Of a DNA stretch of 22,356 nucleotides, positions 1 through 7,961 are shown piece by piece. Position 1 is the stretch's first letter; the number at the start of each line of letters is the position of its first letter. Position numbers and translations under genes: made by a program. The notes below the pieces were generated by a model, which saw nothing but the letters and a program-made list of their open reading frames with translations, was not told where the DNA came from and searched no databases. Source of the DNA: Promethearchaeota archaeon (GTDB lineage: Archaea; Asgardarchaeota; Lokiarchaeia; Sigynarchaeales; SOKP01); contig JAHLWJ010000033.1 of the NCBI GenBank assembly GCA_019057975.1, forward strand, positions 1 through 22,356, given 5' to 3'.

Positions 1-2
1 AC

Positions 3-1508
3 AAAGATAAAGTATTTTTGTATTGGAAAGATACAACAATATCTTATAAACAACTGTATGAACTTTCTAATAGAGTAGCGAATTTTTTATATGATTTAGG
101 AATTAGAAAAGGAGACAAAGTCAGTATTTATCTACCAAACATGCCTGAATATGTGTATTTGTATTTAGGAATTCCTAAATTGGGAGCGATTACTGGTCCT
201 GTAAATGCTCTTTTTAAAGCACGAGAAGTTAAATTCGTGGTTGGCCATTCAGAAGCCAAAGCTATAGTTACCATCCCAGAATTCATGGAGATAGTTAATG
301 AAATAAAGAAAGATTTACCTGATCTGAAACATGTGATTGTTATAGGAGATCCGGTTGAAAATACGCTTAATTTCTGGGAATTAATGGAAAAGGCTTCAGC
401 TGAGGCTCCTCCAGAGGTAAATATTAAAGAAAAAAAAGATATCGCTACTATAATATATACTAGTGGGACTACAGGTTTCCCAAAAGGCGTATTACAGACT
501 CATTTTAATATAAGAAGAAATGCAGAAATGCTACAAGATTTCTTAAAAGCTAGTGAAGATTTTCGATTTATGCTCATTTTACCATTGTTCCATGTCAATG
601 CACAAATTGTAACTGTCATGACACCTTTTTTAATAGGAGCTAGTTGTATTTTAACACCAGGATTCTCGGCTCAAACACACTGGGAAACTGTAGCAAAATA
701 TAAAGCCTCAACCTTCAGTGCTGTCCCAACGATACTTTCTATCTTGCTTCGAATGCCACATGAGAACCTGGATCTTTCTTCCTTAGAATTTGTAATTTGT
801 GGAGCAGCTCCCTTACCTGTAGAGGTATTTAGGGAATTTGAAGCAACTTTTTGCAAAATTATTGAAGGATATGGCCTTACAGAAGGGACATGTGCTTCTT
901 CAGTAAATCCTTTGCCCACAGAAACAGAAGATAGACGCAAAGTAGGAAGTATTGGCATAGCTTTACCGGGTAATGAGATGAGAATCGTGGATGATATAGG
1001 TAATAACGTTCCTCCAAATACTAAAGGGGAAATTATTATTAAAGGAGACAATGTCATGAAAGAATATTTTAAAAACCCAGAAGCTAACGCGGAGACGCTT
1101 AAAAAAGGCTGGTTGTATACAGGAGACATTGGACATATGGACGATGATGGATTTTTCTTTATAACAGACCGCAAAAAGGACATGATAATAAGAGGGGGAG
1201 AGAATATTTATCCTCGCGAGATCGAGGAAGTACTTTATTCTCATCCATCAGTGTCATTAGCGACAGTCATCGGTGTACGTGATAAGATATATGGAGAACT
1301 TCCTAAAGCGTTTATTGTACTGAAGGAAGGAGAATCAATTAATGAGGAAGAAATTATTACCTACTGTAAAATGAATTTGGCAGATTTTAAAATCCCAAAA
1401 TATGTTGAATTTAGAGATAGTTTACAACAGACACCTACAGGTAAAATAATGAAACAACCTCTACGCGAAGAAGAAGAATCTAAAACAGGTAAATTATTCA
1501 ATTCCTAA
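3..1508 (+). CDS. Acyl-CoA synthetase / AMP-forming ligase, 5' truncated by window edge
   Basis: Class I adenylate-forming enzyme, probably an acyl-CoA (fatty-acid-CoA) ligase that activates a carboxylate to an acyl-AMP and then a CoA thioester in the cytosol. Residues counted from the TTG at 18: P-loop YTSGTTGFPKG (147-157), GYGLTEG (284-290), YTGD (367-370), hinge DRKKDMI (384-390), GGENIYPREIEE just after it, and the C-terminal PTGK lysine motif (473-476) that serves adenylation. All core motifs are intact. The frame stays open to base 3, and the residues before 18 (DKVF) resemble the family's usual N-terminus, so the true start lies upstream and the TTG at 18 is not the start. Roughly 20-40 residues are missing. 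The stop is TAA followed by a short T-tract. Substrate chain length cannot be read from the sequence. Confidence 0.93.
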   Translation, partial: KDKVFLYWKDTTISYKQLYELSNRVANFLYDLGIRKGDKVSIYLPNMPEYVYLYLGIPKLGAITGPVNALFKAREVKFVVGHSEAKAIVTIPEFMEIVNEIKKDLPDLKHVIVIGDPVENTLNFWELMEKASAEAPPEVNIKEKKDIATIIYTSGTTGFPKGVLQTHFNIRRNAEMLQDFLKASEDFRFMLILPLFHVNAQIVTVMTPFLIGASCILTPGFSAQTHWETVAKYKASTFSAVPTILSILLRMPHENLDLSSLEFVICGAAPLPVEVFREFEATFCKIIEGYGLTEGTCASSVNPLPTETEDRRKVGSIGIALPGNEMRIVDDIGNNVPPNTKGEIIIKGDNVMKEYFKNPEANAETLKKGWLYTGDIGHMDDDGFFFITDRKKDMIIRGGENIYPREIEEVLYSHPSVSLATVIGVRDKIYGELPKAFIVLKEGESINEEEIITYCKMNLADFKIPKYVEFRDSLQQTPTGKIMKQPLREEEESKTGKLFNS

Positions 1509-1621
1509 TCTTTTTTTAAATCACGAGTAAAAATAAATAGGATTTATTATTTTTTATATTATAATTGTAATAAGGACCATTTAGAATATACTGCTTTAGG
1601 TAATGGCTCTTTTATTCAAAT

Positions 1622-1725
1622 GGGAGGGTAGTCTAGCTTGGTATGATACCGCAAAGCATTAATCTTTACGGCTTAAAACTTGGCTGGGGGCCAAGTGGTC
1701 GGGGGTTCAATTCCCCCCTCTCCCA
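1622..1725 (+). tRNA. tRNA-Pro (anticodon GGG) with non-canonical intron
   Basis: Cloverleaf built by hand. Acceptor stem GGGAGGG (1622-1628) pairs with CTCTCCC (1718-1724) with one G-U, discriminator A1725. The D arm uses GTC (1631-1633) with GAT (1645-1647), the 3-bp form usual for tRNA-Pro. Anticodon stem CTTGG (1679-1683) pairs with CCAAG (1691-1695) around the 7-nt loop CTGGGGG, giving anticodon GGG at 1686-1688. Variable loop TGGTC, T stem GGGGG/CCCCC (1701-1705/1713-1717) with loop TTCAATT. About 30 extra nucleotides sit between D arm and anticodon stem; removing them leaves a normal 74-nt tRNA. CCA is not encoded. It converges on the 503-aa gene ending at 1746. Confidence 0.93.
1648..1677 (+). 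other. tRNA-Pro intron, ~30 nt, near tRNA position 25/26
   Basis: The insert forms its own hairpin, CCGCAAAG (1649-1656) against CTTTACGG (1664-1671) with one mismatch and a 7-nt loop. A weak four-pair helix TATG (1642-1645)/CTTA (1672-1675), three of four paired, is flanked by 3-nt bulges ATA (1646-1648) and AAA (1676-1678). This resembles the archaeal BHB splice motif. Cutting after the second base of each bulge gives 1648-1677. Exact ends are inferred; one-base shifts give the same length. Confidence 0.7.
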
Positions 1726-1745
1726 TTCAATTTTTCATTTTATTC

Positions 1746-3257
1746 TTAGAACGTTGAAAATTTTTTATTAAGTTCTTTTATTTCATTAGGATAATCCTTG
1801 AAAAACCAATTAACTTCATTTTGAAAGAAAAATCTTTCCCTTAAAACATCATAGTGAGATTTTCCTCTTAGGCTTGTCAGTTTTGCGATATCCTCAGATT
1901 TAATTTTACCTTCTTCAACTAGTTCCATTCGTGTTATGAACTGATCTTTAAGATTTATATCTCTAAGGATTATAGAAACGGCTTTAGTTATTTTATATAT
2001 AATATCTTTTAGTTCAGATTTGTAATCTTGTTGAAATTCATCAATCTGATAAATAAAATTTCTTATTCTTCTTAAGATCAGATCTTTATCATAGTAGCTG
2101 ATTAAGTTTTTAGGATTAAGTGTCTTGGATAGGTAGTTTATTACTTTCTTTCTAACATTATTTTTAATACCTAACTTCTCCATCTCTTTTTCTAATTTAG
2201 CTAAGAATTTTCTCTTTAAATATTGCTTAAATTTTATGATGATCGCTTCATTTTCTTTTTGATCTGAACAAATTTCAACGATCTCTCCTCTGGGGGTGGA
2301 ATAAGTGAACCCCAAACCCTGTGGTCCTAAACCCCCAAGAAGGACCATGGAGATGCTGTAAAATTTATAATTATCCTTTTCCAAAATTTTATTCTTATTT
2401 TTTAAAATGGTCTCTGGAAAAACAAAATGTTTTTTGATTTCATGAAATTCATGATCCTCATCATCGCCAAAATAGAAGGTTCGATATATGATCTCAAATT
2501 CTAGAACTTTCTTACTGCCATCATAATTCTTTTCTAAGTTATCAATAAATTGTTTTATAGGACCTAAATTTCTCACACTTAATCCATACATAGAATACCA
2601 ATCAGTCCAAGTTTTTAAATAATTTAAACTGTACATACCTCTCATTTCTGACCGATATTCACGATTATGTAGAAAAACTCTTAATCTTTCTTCATTTGAT
2701 AAAAGAAGGTCATAAGGCATGATTTTGCATGAGTAAAAAATTATTGAATCTGATACGTGGCCATATAAATCTTTTAAATTAGCAATGAGAGCTTCATCAT
2801 TCTTTTTAATTGTTTTAATTATTTCTAATTCGTCTTTAGAAAAATTTCTCTCAAATAAATTATATTTATTGAAAAATCGAATAAATACAAATATCCTACC
2901 TATTAGTCCCTTTCGAATCCCATCTATATGTAATTGAGCAATTATTTTAAATCTAAAGGGAATTTTTTTGACTTCAATAAATATCCCCATTTTATCAGAT
3001 AAATTAATCAACTGGCTAAATTTATTAAATACTACTACTTCATCACCCATACCTCTATATAAAGATAATAATGAAAGCAATTTAGAGAGAGCTAAATAAT
3101 AACATTTTTCTCTATTATCACTGATTTTTTCAAAATCTTCTGAATCATTCAGATTTAAGAAATCCATTTCTTTATAGTATAAGAAAAAATCTTCAAATTG
3201 AGAGACATCTCCGGTTCCTATTGTTTTAAGCAGTACTTGAAATTGTTCTGAAAGCAT
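1746..3257 (-). CDS. Hypothetical protein, 503 aa, function unknown
   Basis: Not recognised. A soluble, mostly helical, charged protein with no signal peptide and no convincing membrane helix. The N-terminal 300 residues look like packed amphipathic helices. A short glycine-rich element, GGLGPQGLGF (308-317), followed by a beta-like stretch to about 332, stands out against the rest and is the best candidate for a functional loop. The last 170 residues are lysine-rich helices with coiled-coil character. Start is ATG (cat at 3255-3257) with only a weak purine stretch upstream. It is divergent from the small membrane protein at 3448 across a 190-bp repeat-bearing spacer, and its stop lies 20 bp from the convergent tRNA-Pro. 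No operon partner. Likely lineage-restricted; any function would be guesswork. Confidence 0.85.
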   Translation of the reverse strand: MLSEQFQVLLKTIGTGDVSQFEDFFLYYKEMDFLNLNDSEDFEKISDNREKCYYLALSKLLSLLSLYRGMGDEVVVFNKFSQLINLSDKMGIFIEVKKIPFRFKIIAQLHIDGIRKGLIGRIFVFIRFFNKYNLFERNFSKDELEIIKTIKKNDEALIANLKDLYGHVSDSIIFYSCKIMPYDLLLSNEERLRVFLHNREYRSEMRGMYSLNYLKTWTDWYSMYGLSVRNLGPIKQFIDNLEKNYDGSKKVLEFEIIYRTFYFGDDEDHEFHEIKKHFVFPETILKNKNKILEKDNYKFYSISMVLLGGLGPQGLGFTYSTPRGEIVEICSDQKENEAIIIKFKQYLKRKFLAKLEKEMEKLGIKNNVRKKVINYLSKTLNPKNLISYYDKDLILRRIRNFIYQIDEFQQDYKSELKDIIYKITKAVSIILRDINLKDQFITRMELVEEGKIKSEDIAKLTSLRGKSHYDVLRERFFFQNEVNWFFKDYPNEIKELNKKFSTF

Positions 3258-3306
3258 AATTAAACTATCTCTCTCAATAACAGAATATGTAATAAGATAA
3301 AGTGAC

Positions 3307-3375
3307 TTTTAATTAATATAATTAAGTTCTTGTTAATTTTTAATTAATTTGATTAAACCGGAAAACTTGTTAATT
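3307..3375. repeat. Imperfect tandem repeat in divergent spacer
   Basis: Two units that both begin TTTTAATTAAT and both end CTTGTTAATT (3307-3338 and 3338-3375), differing by small insertions in the middle. They fill most of the 190-bp spacer between the 503-aa gene (-) and the small membrane protein (+). They could be a duplicated operator or simply AT-rich sequence. Confidence 0.4.
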
Positions 3376-3376
3376 C

Positions 3377-3384
3377 TTATAAAT
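3377..3384 (+). promoter_or_regulatory. Candidate TATA box for small membrane protein gene
   Basis: TTATAAAT lies about 64 bases before the ATG at 3448. If used, transcription would begin near 3405 with a leader of about 40 nt. Called from consensus only, in very AT-rich DNA. Confidence 0.35.
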
Positions 3385-3447
3385 TTTTAAGTTTTGTTGA
3401 TCTTCTTCTTAATTAAAAATCAATAAAAATTATTCAGTGATTTAGGA

Positions 3448-3747
3448 ATGAGCGAAATACAAGAAACAGATAAAACAATGCGAGCCATCGCAATGGTTGG
3501 AGGGATTATAGCTATCATAGAATCTATATTGCAATTTATGGGAACTTATATATTAGCATACGGGTTCGGTATATTAGATGGCATTTTAGGTTTAATTTTC
3601 GCAGTTCTGGTTATTTTTTTAAGTATACGACCTATTCACTATACTCCTGCTTTTTTAGGCATCTTAGGAATTCTTTTGATGGTCTTTTCGATATTAACAG
3701 GTGGGATAATCGTCATTCTTGCAACTTTTCTTGGAGCAATAAGTTGA
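3448..3747 (+). CDS. Small hydrophobic membrane protein, 99 aa
   Basis: Family not recognised. After a short polar N-terminus of about 12 residues there are three hydrophobic, glycine/isoleucine-rich segments (about 13-35, 40-60 and 67-92) with a short basic/aromatic loop around RPIHY between the second and third. It is therefore probably a three-helix integral membrane protein. No cysteine or charged residues within the helices suggest catalysis. ATG start with a weak GGA three bases before it; TGA stop. It stands alone between two oppositely oriented genes, with a T-tract and hairpin downstream. Small proteins of this build are common in archaeal genomes and usually uncharacterised. Confidence 0.72.
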   Translation: MSEIQETDKTMRAIAMVGGIIAIIESILQFMGTYILAYGFGILDGILGLIFAVLVIFLSIRPIHYTPAFLGILGILLMVFSILTGGIIVILATFLGAIS

Positions 3748-3774
3748 GCCTAATTTATTAATTCTTATTATTTC

Positions 3775-3801
3775 TTTTTTTTTAGTTTATCTATGATAAA
3801 C
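3775..3801 (+). terminator. T-tract plus 7-bp hairpin between convergent genes
   Basis: A nine-T run (3775-3783) is followed by a perfect hairpin, GTTTATC (3785-3791) and GATAAAC (3795-3801) with a 3-nt loop. It lies about 30 bp after the small membrane gene and faces the convergent MtxX-like gene. Oligo-T is the usual archaeal termination signal; the hairpin could serve both strands. Confidence 0.45.
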
Positions 3802-3847
3802 AAGATAAAAAATATTTCCCGAAAATTACGGTAGTATAAAATTAGAA

Positions 3848-3863
3848 TTAAACAATTGTTTAA
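3848..3863. repeat. Perfect 16-bp palindrome over stop codon
   Basis: TTAAACAATTGTTTAA is a perfect palindrome that includes the TAA stop of the MtxX-like gene. It may contribute to termination; AT-richness makes chance occurrence plausible. Confidence 0.4.
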
Positions 3864-4729
3864 GATAAAGCTAGAGCTAAGAGAAGGGCACCTTGAATTT
3901 CAGACAATTCACCCACTCTCGATGTATCTATAATAATTCTTTCTAAATCCATATATATAGCTCCATATGCTTTTCCTCCACCTAAATGAACCAATGTTCT
4001 ATAAATCAAATTCCCTGAAATTCCATCAGGAGCAATGATTAAGTTAGATTTATTTTTAACAGCATTCTCTATTAAAATTTCATCATGATTTATAGCTAAA
4101 TCTGGATATCGCTCTTTCATAACCTCAACAGTTTTTTCTCCAATCCCGATTGATAAATCAATATTATTATCTCTTCCTATATCTCCAAGTCGACCTCCAC
4201 TCAAGATACTAATATTAGGTTCAATATTTAGTAATTCTAATTCTTTTTTTGCGTTTTCTAAAAATTCAATTTTATCTTCTACATTATTACATTCATCTAT
4301 ACCCACAGGTCCATAAAAAAACTGATGACCGTCAACTGTTTCAAGCAGTGCTAATCTATTGATTATTTCTGTATTTAAGTGTTCTTTTAAATTTTCTAAG
4401 AATTTACTAGAACTTAATGAACCTCGAATTACGCTATTAATTGTATTGTTTTCAAGGAATTTAAAAATGCCCTTTTCAGGTACTTCGGAATGAATCAATA
4501 ATATACTAGACTTATATTTTGAATTAATTTGCTTACGTATATGATTTAAAGATTCTTCATTACCAAAAATGTAGATCTTTGATGAATGTTCTTCCAAGAA
4601 ATTGAGAATTGCCAACAAAATTTTACGATTATGAAATTCAGATGTTCCGAGACCGATTCCTATGTTCCCGCTTTTTCCTTTTGCTATTACTTCAAAATTC
4701 TGTAAAATTGTCATAAGATTAATTTGCAC
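3860..4729 (-). CDS. mtxX: MtxX-like protein (methanogen marker 4 / phosphotransacetylase-like fold)
   Basis: Resembles MtxX, an archaeal family related to phosphate acetyl/butyryltransferases and known mainly as a methanogen marker; its biochemical role is unsettled. Supporting features are an N-terminal GNIGIGLG stretch (about 21-28), a central SILSGGRLGDIGRD loop typical of the phosphotransacetylase fold, APDGISGNLIYRTL, and a C-terminal TSRVGELSEIQGALLLA. At 289 aa it is near full family length. The longest frame starts with GTG at 4729; an ATG five codons later (4714) is an alternative that loses nothing conserved. The GTG is 16 bp from the stop of the CPBP protease gene, so the two are probably cotranscribed. 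In an Asgard-type genome it might be linked to methanopterin-dependent C1 metabolism, but no C1 gene is nearby. Assignment is by motif memory only. Confidence 0.7.
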   Translation of the reverse strand: MQINLMTILQNFEVIAKGKSGNIGIGLGTSEFHNRKILLAILNFLEEHSSKIYIFGNEESLNHIRKQINSKYKSSILLIHSEVPEKGIFKFLENNTINSVIRGSLSSSKFLENLKEHLNTEIINRLALLETVDGHQFFYGPVGIDECNNVEDKIEFLENAKKELELLNIEPNISILSGGRLGDIGRDNNIDLSIGIGEKTVEVMKERYPDLAINHDEILIENAVKNKSNLIIAPDGISGNLIYRTLVHLGGGKAYGAIYMDLERIIIDTSRVGELSEIQGALLLALALS

Positions 4730-4745
4730 AAAAATTTAGTCTCTT

Positions 4746-5843
4746 TCAAAACACAATATAAAATATATAAGCTAAAATTATTGTTAAAGTATTATATACA
4801 CCATGACAGATAACATTTGCTATCAAATTTTCATTTCTCCAGTGGTAAAGAAGCCCCAGCATTAATGATATTGCGAAATAAGGAAGGAAAACCAAAAGAA
4901 AAGAAATTACAAAGAGAATTGGTGACTCTAAGGCAAAAAATAGGATACCAATTAGATGAATCATCGAAAATGAAAAAGCAGTTATTATAATCCCCCATTT
5001 ACTACCTAAACTCCGTACTAATCCTTTTTGCATAAATCCTCTGAATAGTATCTCTTCTGAAGTTCCGATTACTAATATCATAACTATACAAAAAACAATT
5101 AAGCTTGGTATATCCATTGGTAGAATATCACCTGTTAATTCACTAGAATCCTGAATTATTTCAACTTGAAAAAGTATTTCTAGAATTATCTCTATAAGAA
5201 TTGAGACAGTTAAAACTAGCAATACCCCTATTAGAGCAAAAATCAATCCTATTAAAACTTCTTTTAAGATACGTCTTATATCATAACCCCTTGAAGTAAA
5301 ACCTAATAGAATTAAACTATTTTTAACAGTTGGATTCTTGAGATATTTACGTACATAAATTACTGGAACAAATATAAAAATTAGTTCAAATATCGAAATT
5401 ATGGAGATAAAATAGGAATTTGATATTAAATCATAGAGGCTATCCAAATCAATTGTAAGAAATGTTAAGAAGGCAAAGAATCCTCCTAATATAAAATTCA
5501 TTAATAGAAAAGTACCCAAGGGCAGTCCAATCGAAATTGATGGTCCCCATAATTTATGCTCTTTATTATTAATTAATTCTTCATCTGAAATTTTTGGAGG
5601 GCCATAATAAATGGGAGGTGGTTGATATTGAGGATATGACACTTGAGATTTATAAGGGTTTAGGCTTTGAGAGGTTGGTAACTTTTTATGCTCTTTAATA
5701 TATTTAATATTTGTACCACACTTGATACAAAATTTAAGATTTTGAATTTTTGGTAGATTGTGACCACATATGGGACAAAACTCCCAATCTGATTTAACAG
5801 GTTCTTGATCCTTATTAATATTGTGAAGCTCTTTATCATTCAT
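4746..5843 (-). CDS. Zinc-ribbon CPBP-family intramembrane metalloprotease
   Basis: Membrane protein of the CPBP (CAAX protease and bacteriocin-processing, Abi) family. The N-terminus is cytosolic with a four-cysteine zinc ribbon, C23/C26 and C39/C42. A proline/tyrosine-rich linker follows (about 57-85). About seven to eight hydrophobic segments run from residue 103 to the end. The protease motifs are complete and in order: EExxxR as E263-E264-R268, FxxxH ending at H296, and HxxxN as H347-N351. Family members cleave membrane-embedded or prenylated substrates; the substrate here is unknown. ATG start at 5843. It lies 79 bp downstream of the other zinc-ribbon gene and 16 bp upstream of the MtxX-like gene. 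Fusion of a zinc ribbon to CPBP is less usual than the bare domain and may recruit a partner. Confidence 0.9.
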   Translation of the reverse strand: MNDKELHNINKDQEPVKSDWEFCPICGHNLPKIQNLKFCIKCGTNIKYIKEHKKLPTSQSLNPYKSQVSYPQYQPPPIYYGPPKISDEELINNKEHKLWGPSISIGLPLGTFLLMNFILGGFFAFLTFLTIDLDSLYDLISNSYFISIISIFELIFIFVPVIYVRKYLKNPTVKNSLILLGFTSRGYDIRRILKEVLIGLIFALIGVLLVLTVSILIEIILEILFQVEIIQDSSELTGDILPMDIPSLIVFCIVMILVIGTSEEILFRGFMQKGLVRSLGSKWGIIITAFSFSMIHLIGILFFALESPILFVISFLLVFLPYFAISLMLGLLYHWRNENLIANVICHGVYNTLTIILAYIFYIVF

Positions 5844-5922
5844 TACTAAAATAAAAAAAGATTTCTAAATACTAAAAGCTTTACATTTCAAGTTTGTTGA
5901 GTAGAGTTAATTTCAAAATTAA

Positions 5923-7815
5923 TTATACGTTGCCTCTTATAAAGTTTAAAAGATTAGTAGTTTGATCTTCTCTATAGGGTTTTGGATAATAGCTAAACTT
6001 CATAGTTTCCTGAACTTCTAATTTGAATTTTATTGAAGGCATCCAAAAGGTTTTATTAAAATGTTGGTACTCAATCATTACTATAGAAGGAAAAATACCC
6101 TTTTCTTTAGGATTTATTCTTGATTTAATTTTCCTTCTCTCATTTGCTTTTAGCTTTTTTATACTAGTAAATTTCAATTTATTCTGAAATGAATCCGGTA
6201 TGAAGAAATAAATTTTGATATTCTTAATATCAGTTATATTTGGGTTTTCAATATTTAAAGTTAAAACTTCAGGGTTATTTACCCTTAGTTTTTGATTAGG
6301 GATTTTAATATCAATAAAAAGTGGATAAGGTAGGATTTCCTCATTTAACGTAAAGCTTAAATCAATAAGTTTTTGAAGATTGGGCTTAATTTCTGAGATA
6401 AATTGCTTTCGTTGTTCTTCTAGAGATAAGACCTTTTTACTCCTTATGTCTTCGAAATTCTTTAGCATTCGATTAACATATTTTAAGATATGCTTATCAA
6501 ATTCAGTGTGTTTACCAGAAATAATAGATATCAGTTCTTTATAATATTCTGATTCCAGATTTCTAAGTAGTGGCTTTGTAAATAAATTATTGACAAAATT
6601 TTTTAGTACTTCATCCATTTCAATTAAAACATTTTGCCCAATTTTAAATTTGTCAATAAGATTTACATTATATATATTTTTTTGCATCAGATGACTTAAA
6701 GATTCTATTGCTTCAACAGTTTCGCAATTATAAGATTCTAAAGCCTTCTTAACCATTGATCCTAAAATATGATCGAATTTTTCAGCATTTTTATTCTTGT
6801 AAGTGATAAATTCTTCACGGTAAGAGCCTAAATATTTAATAATTCTCCCCGAATGTAACTTTAAAAGACAATTTTGATATTTCTGATATTTTTCAGAAAG
6901 ATTATTAATCCAATTTCTAACACGATTTAGTTCATTAAGATTTTCGTCAGTAGTTACTATTTGTTCTTCATTAAAAGGTTCTGTTAATAAAAAAGGATCA
7001 TCTATTCGAATATTTTCTAATAGTATACATGTATCTCGCTCTAATTGAATAATATCTTCGATTTGTTTGTATAAATTGTAGATGTGAATATCATTTTTAT
7101 AGATTTTTTCTAATTCGTGAAGTAAATCTTCGAGTTTTTCTGAAAAGAGTTTTGGGTTGTTATCTAAAATATTTTTTATAATAATAGTGAAATTAACCAA
7201 TATAGAATAGAACTTACACGTCTTATAAAGATTAGGATCGTAATTTTCCAAATTAGTAATTTTACAGTAATCTACAACATTTTGATAATTGTTCTCAGCA
7301 AGTTGGTAAAATCTAAAACATTTAGAATATACAGTAGAATTTTTAGCTAAATAGCTATAGTATAATCCTAATAGTGATTTATTAATCATGTAGGCCTTAT
7401 CCCTGAATTCCAGATATCTCTTTTTAGATGTATCCTCTTCTAAGTAATTAAGCAAGAATCTATCTATGATTATCTCAAAATTTCCTGAAGCGCGAATTAA
7501 ATAAAATAATTTTACGGGGTCAACATTAATTGAATCTAGTTTGGTTATTATTAAATGCCGATATTCCTTAAAACTAGACTTAATATTATTAAAATAAGAC
7601 TCGATTAATATTTTCCTTCTCAAAATCTCTTTAGGCTTAACCTTTTTTGATTTATACAACGAGGAGATATTCAGTATATCTGACATGTAATATTTAAAGG
7701 TGTAAAAAGATTCCATATAGAAATTTCTGGCCCCACAGTAAGGACACTGAACTATAGATCCTTTCAAAATTGGTAACGAAGAACCGCACTTCTTACACGG
7801 GAGGTGTGCTATCAA
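5923..7815 (-). CDS. Zinc-ribbon protein with helical middle and beta-rich C-terminal domain, 630 aa
   Basis: No family recognised as a whole. The N-terminus holds a zinc ribbon with C7/C10 and C24/C27. Residues about 35-500 are long charged helices, probably helical repeats or coiled coil. Residues about 505-610 switch to alternating beta strands (LTLNIENPN, IKIYFFIP, PSIVMIEY), suggesting an Ig-like or CARDB-like fold, with a short basic tail. No membrane segment. The start is TTG at 7815: an in-frame stop lies five codons upstream, the next Met (about residue 34) falls after the ribbon, and AAAGGA sits 9-10 nt before the TTG. Downstream lies another zinc-ribbon protein, the CPBP protease, on the same strand; the two may act together. 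A scaffold or adaptor role is a guess from architecture. Confidence 0.82.
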   Translation of the reverse strand: MIAHLPCKKCGSSLPILKGSIVQCPYCGARNFYMESFYTFKYYMSDILNISSLYKSKKVKPKEILRRKILIESYFNNIKSSFKEYRHLIITKLDSINVDPVKLFYLIRASGNFEIIIDRFLLNYLEEDTSKKRYLEFRDKAYMINKSLLGLYYSYLAKNSTVYSKCFRFYQLAENNYQNVVDYCKITNLENYDPNLYKTCKFYSILVNFTIIIKNILDNNPKLFSEKLEDLLHELEKIYKNDIHIYNLYKQIEDIIQLERDTCILLENIRIDDPFLLTEPFNEEQIVTTDENLNELNRVRNWINNLSEKYQKYQNCLLKLHSGRIIKYLGSYREEFITYKNKNAEKFDHILGSMVKKALESYNCETVEAIESLSHLMQKNIYNVNLIDKFKIGQNVLIEMDEVLKNFVNNLFTKPLLRNLESEYYKELISIISGKHTEFDKHILKYVNRMLKNFEDIRSKKVLSLEEQRKQFISEIKPNLQKLIDLSFTLNEEILPYPLFIDIKIPNQKLRVNNPEVLTLNIENPNITDIKNIKIYFFIPDSFQNKLKFTSIKKLKANERRKIKSRINPKEKGIFPSIVMIEYQHFNKTFWMPSIKFKLEVQETMKFSYYPKPYREDQTTNLLNFIRGNV

Positions 7816-7820
7816 ATTAA

Positions 7821-7832
7821 GTGTCCTTTAAA
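7821..7832 (-). promoter_or_regulatory. Ribosome binding site supporting TTG start at 7815
   Basis: Read on the minus strand, TTTAAAGGACAC precedes the TTG, with AGG about nine bases before it. The two ABC genes show GAGG at ten bases, one of them also before a TTG. This favours the TTG over the internal Met. Confidence 0.5.
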
Positions 7833-7912
7833 ATTTTAAGATCTAAAGAAAACTATTCTTATACCATTATAAGTTTATGCTAGATTATTAAAATTTTATC
7901 ACATAATCACAT

Positions 7913-7926
7913 AATATCATGATATT
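7913..7926. repeat. 14-bp palindrome upstream of zinc-ribbon gene
   Basis: AATATCATGATATT is a perfect palindrome in the 146-bp spacer between the GluRS stop and the 630-aa protein start, preceded by a directly repeated TCACATAA. It could be an operator for the downstream gene. Evidence is symmetry alone. Confidence 0.35.
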
Positions 7927-7961
7927 TTGATGTATTATTTGGAAACTAAAGATCGAAAGAT

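Noticed and set aside
671..1244. Open frames on the minus strand inside the acyl-CoA synthetase gene
   Set aside because: They lie antisense to a gene with complete catalytic motifs and encode no recognisable protein features.
1649..1671. Reading the 5' hairpin of the tRNA-Pro insert as the anticodon arm
   Set aside because: Its 7-nt loop lacks U33, and choosing it would leave the perfect CTTGG/CCAAG arm with a proline anticodon unexplained.
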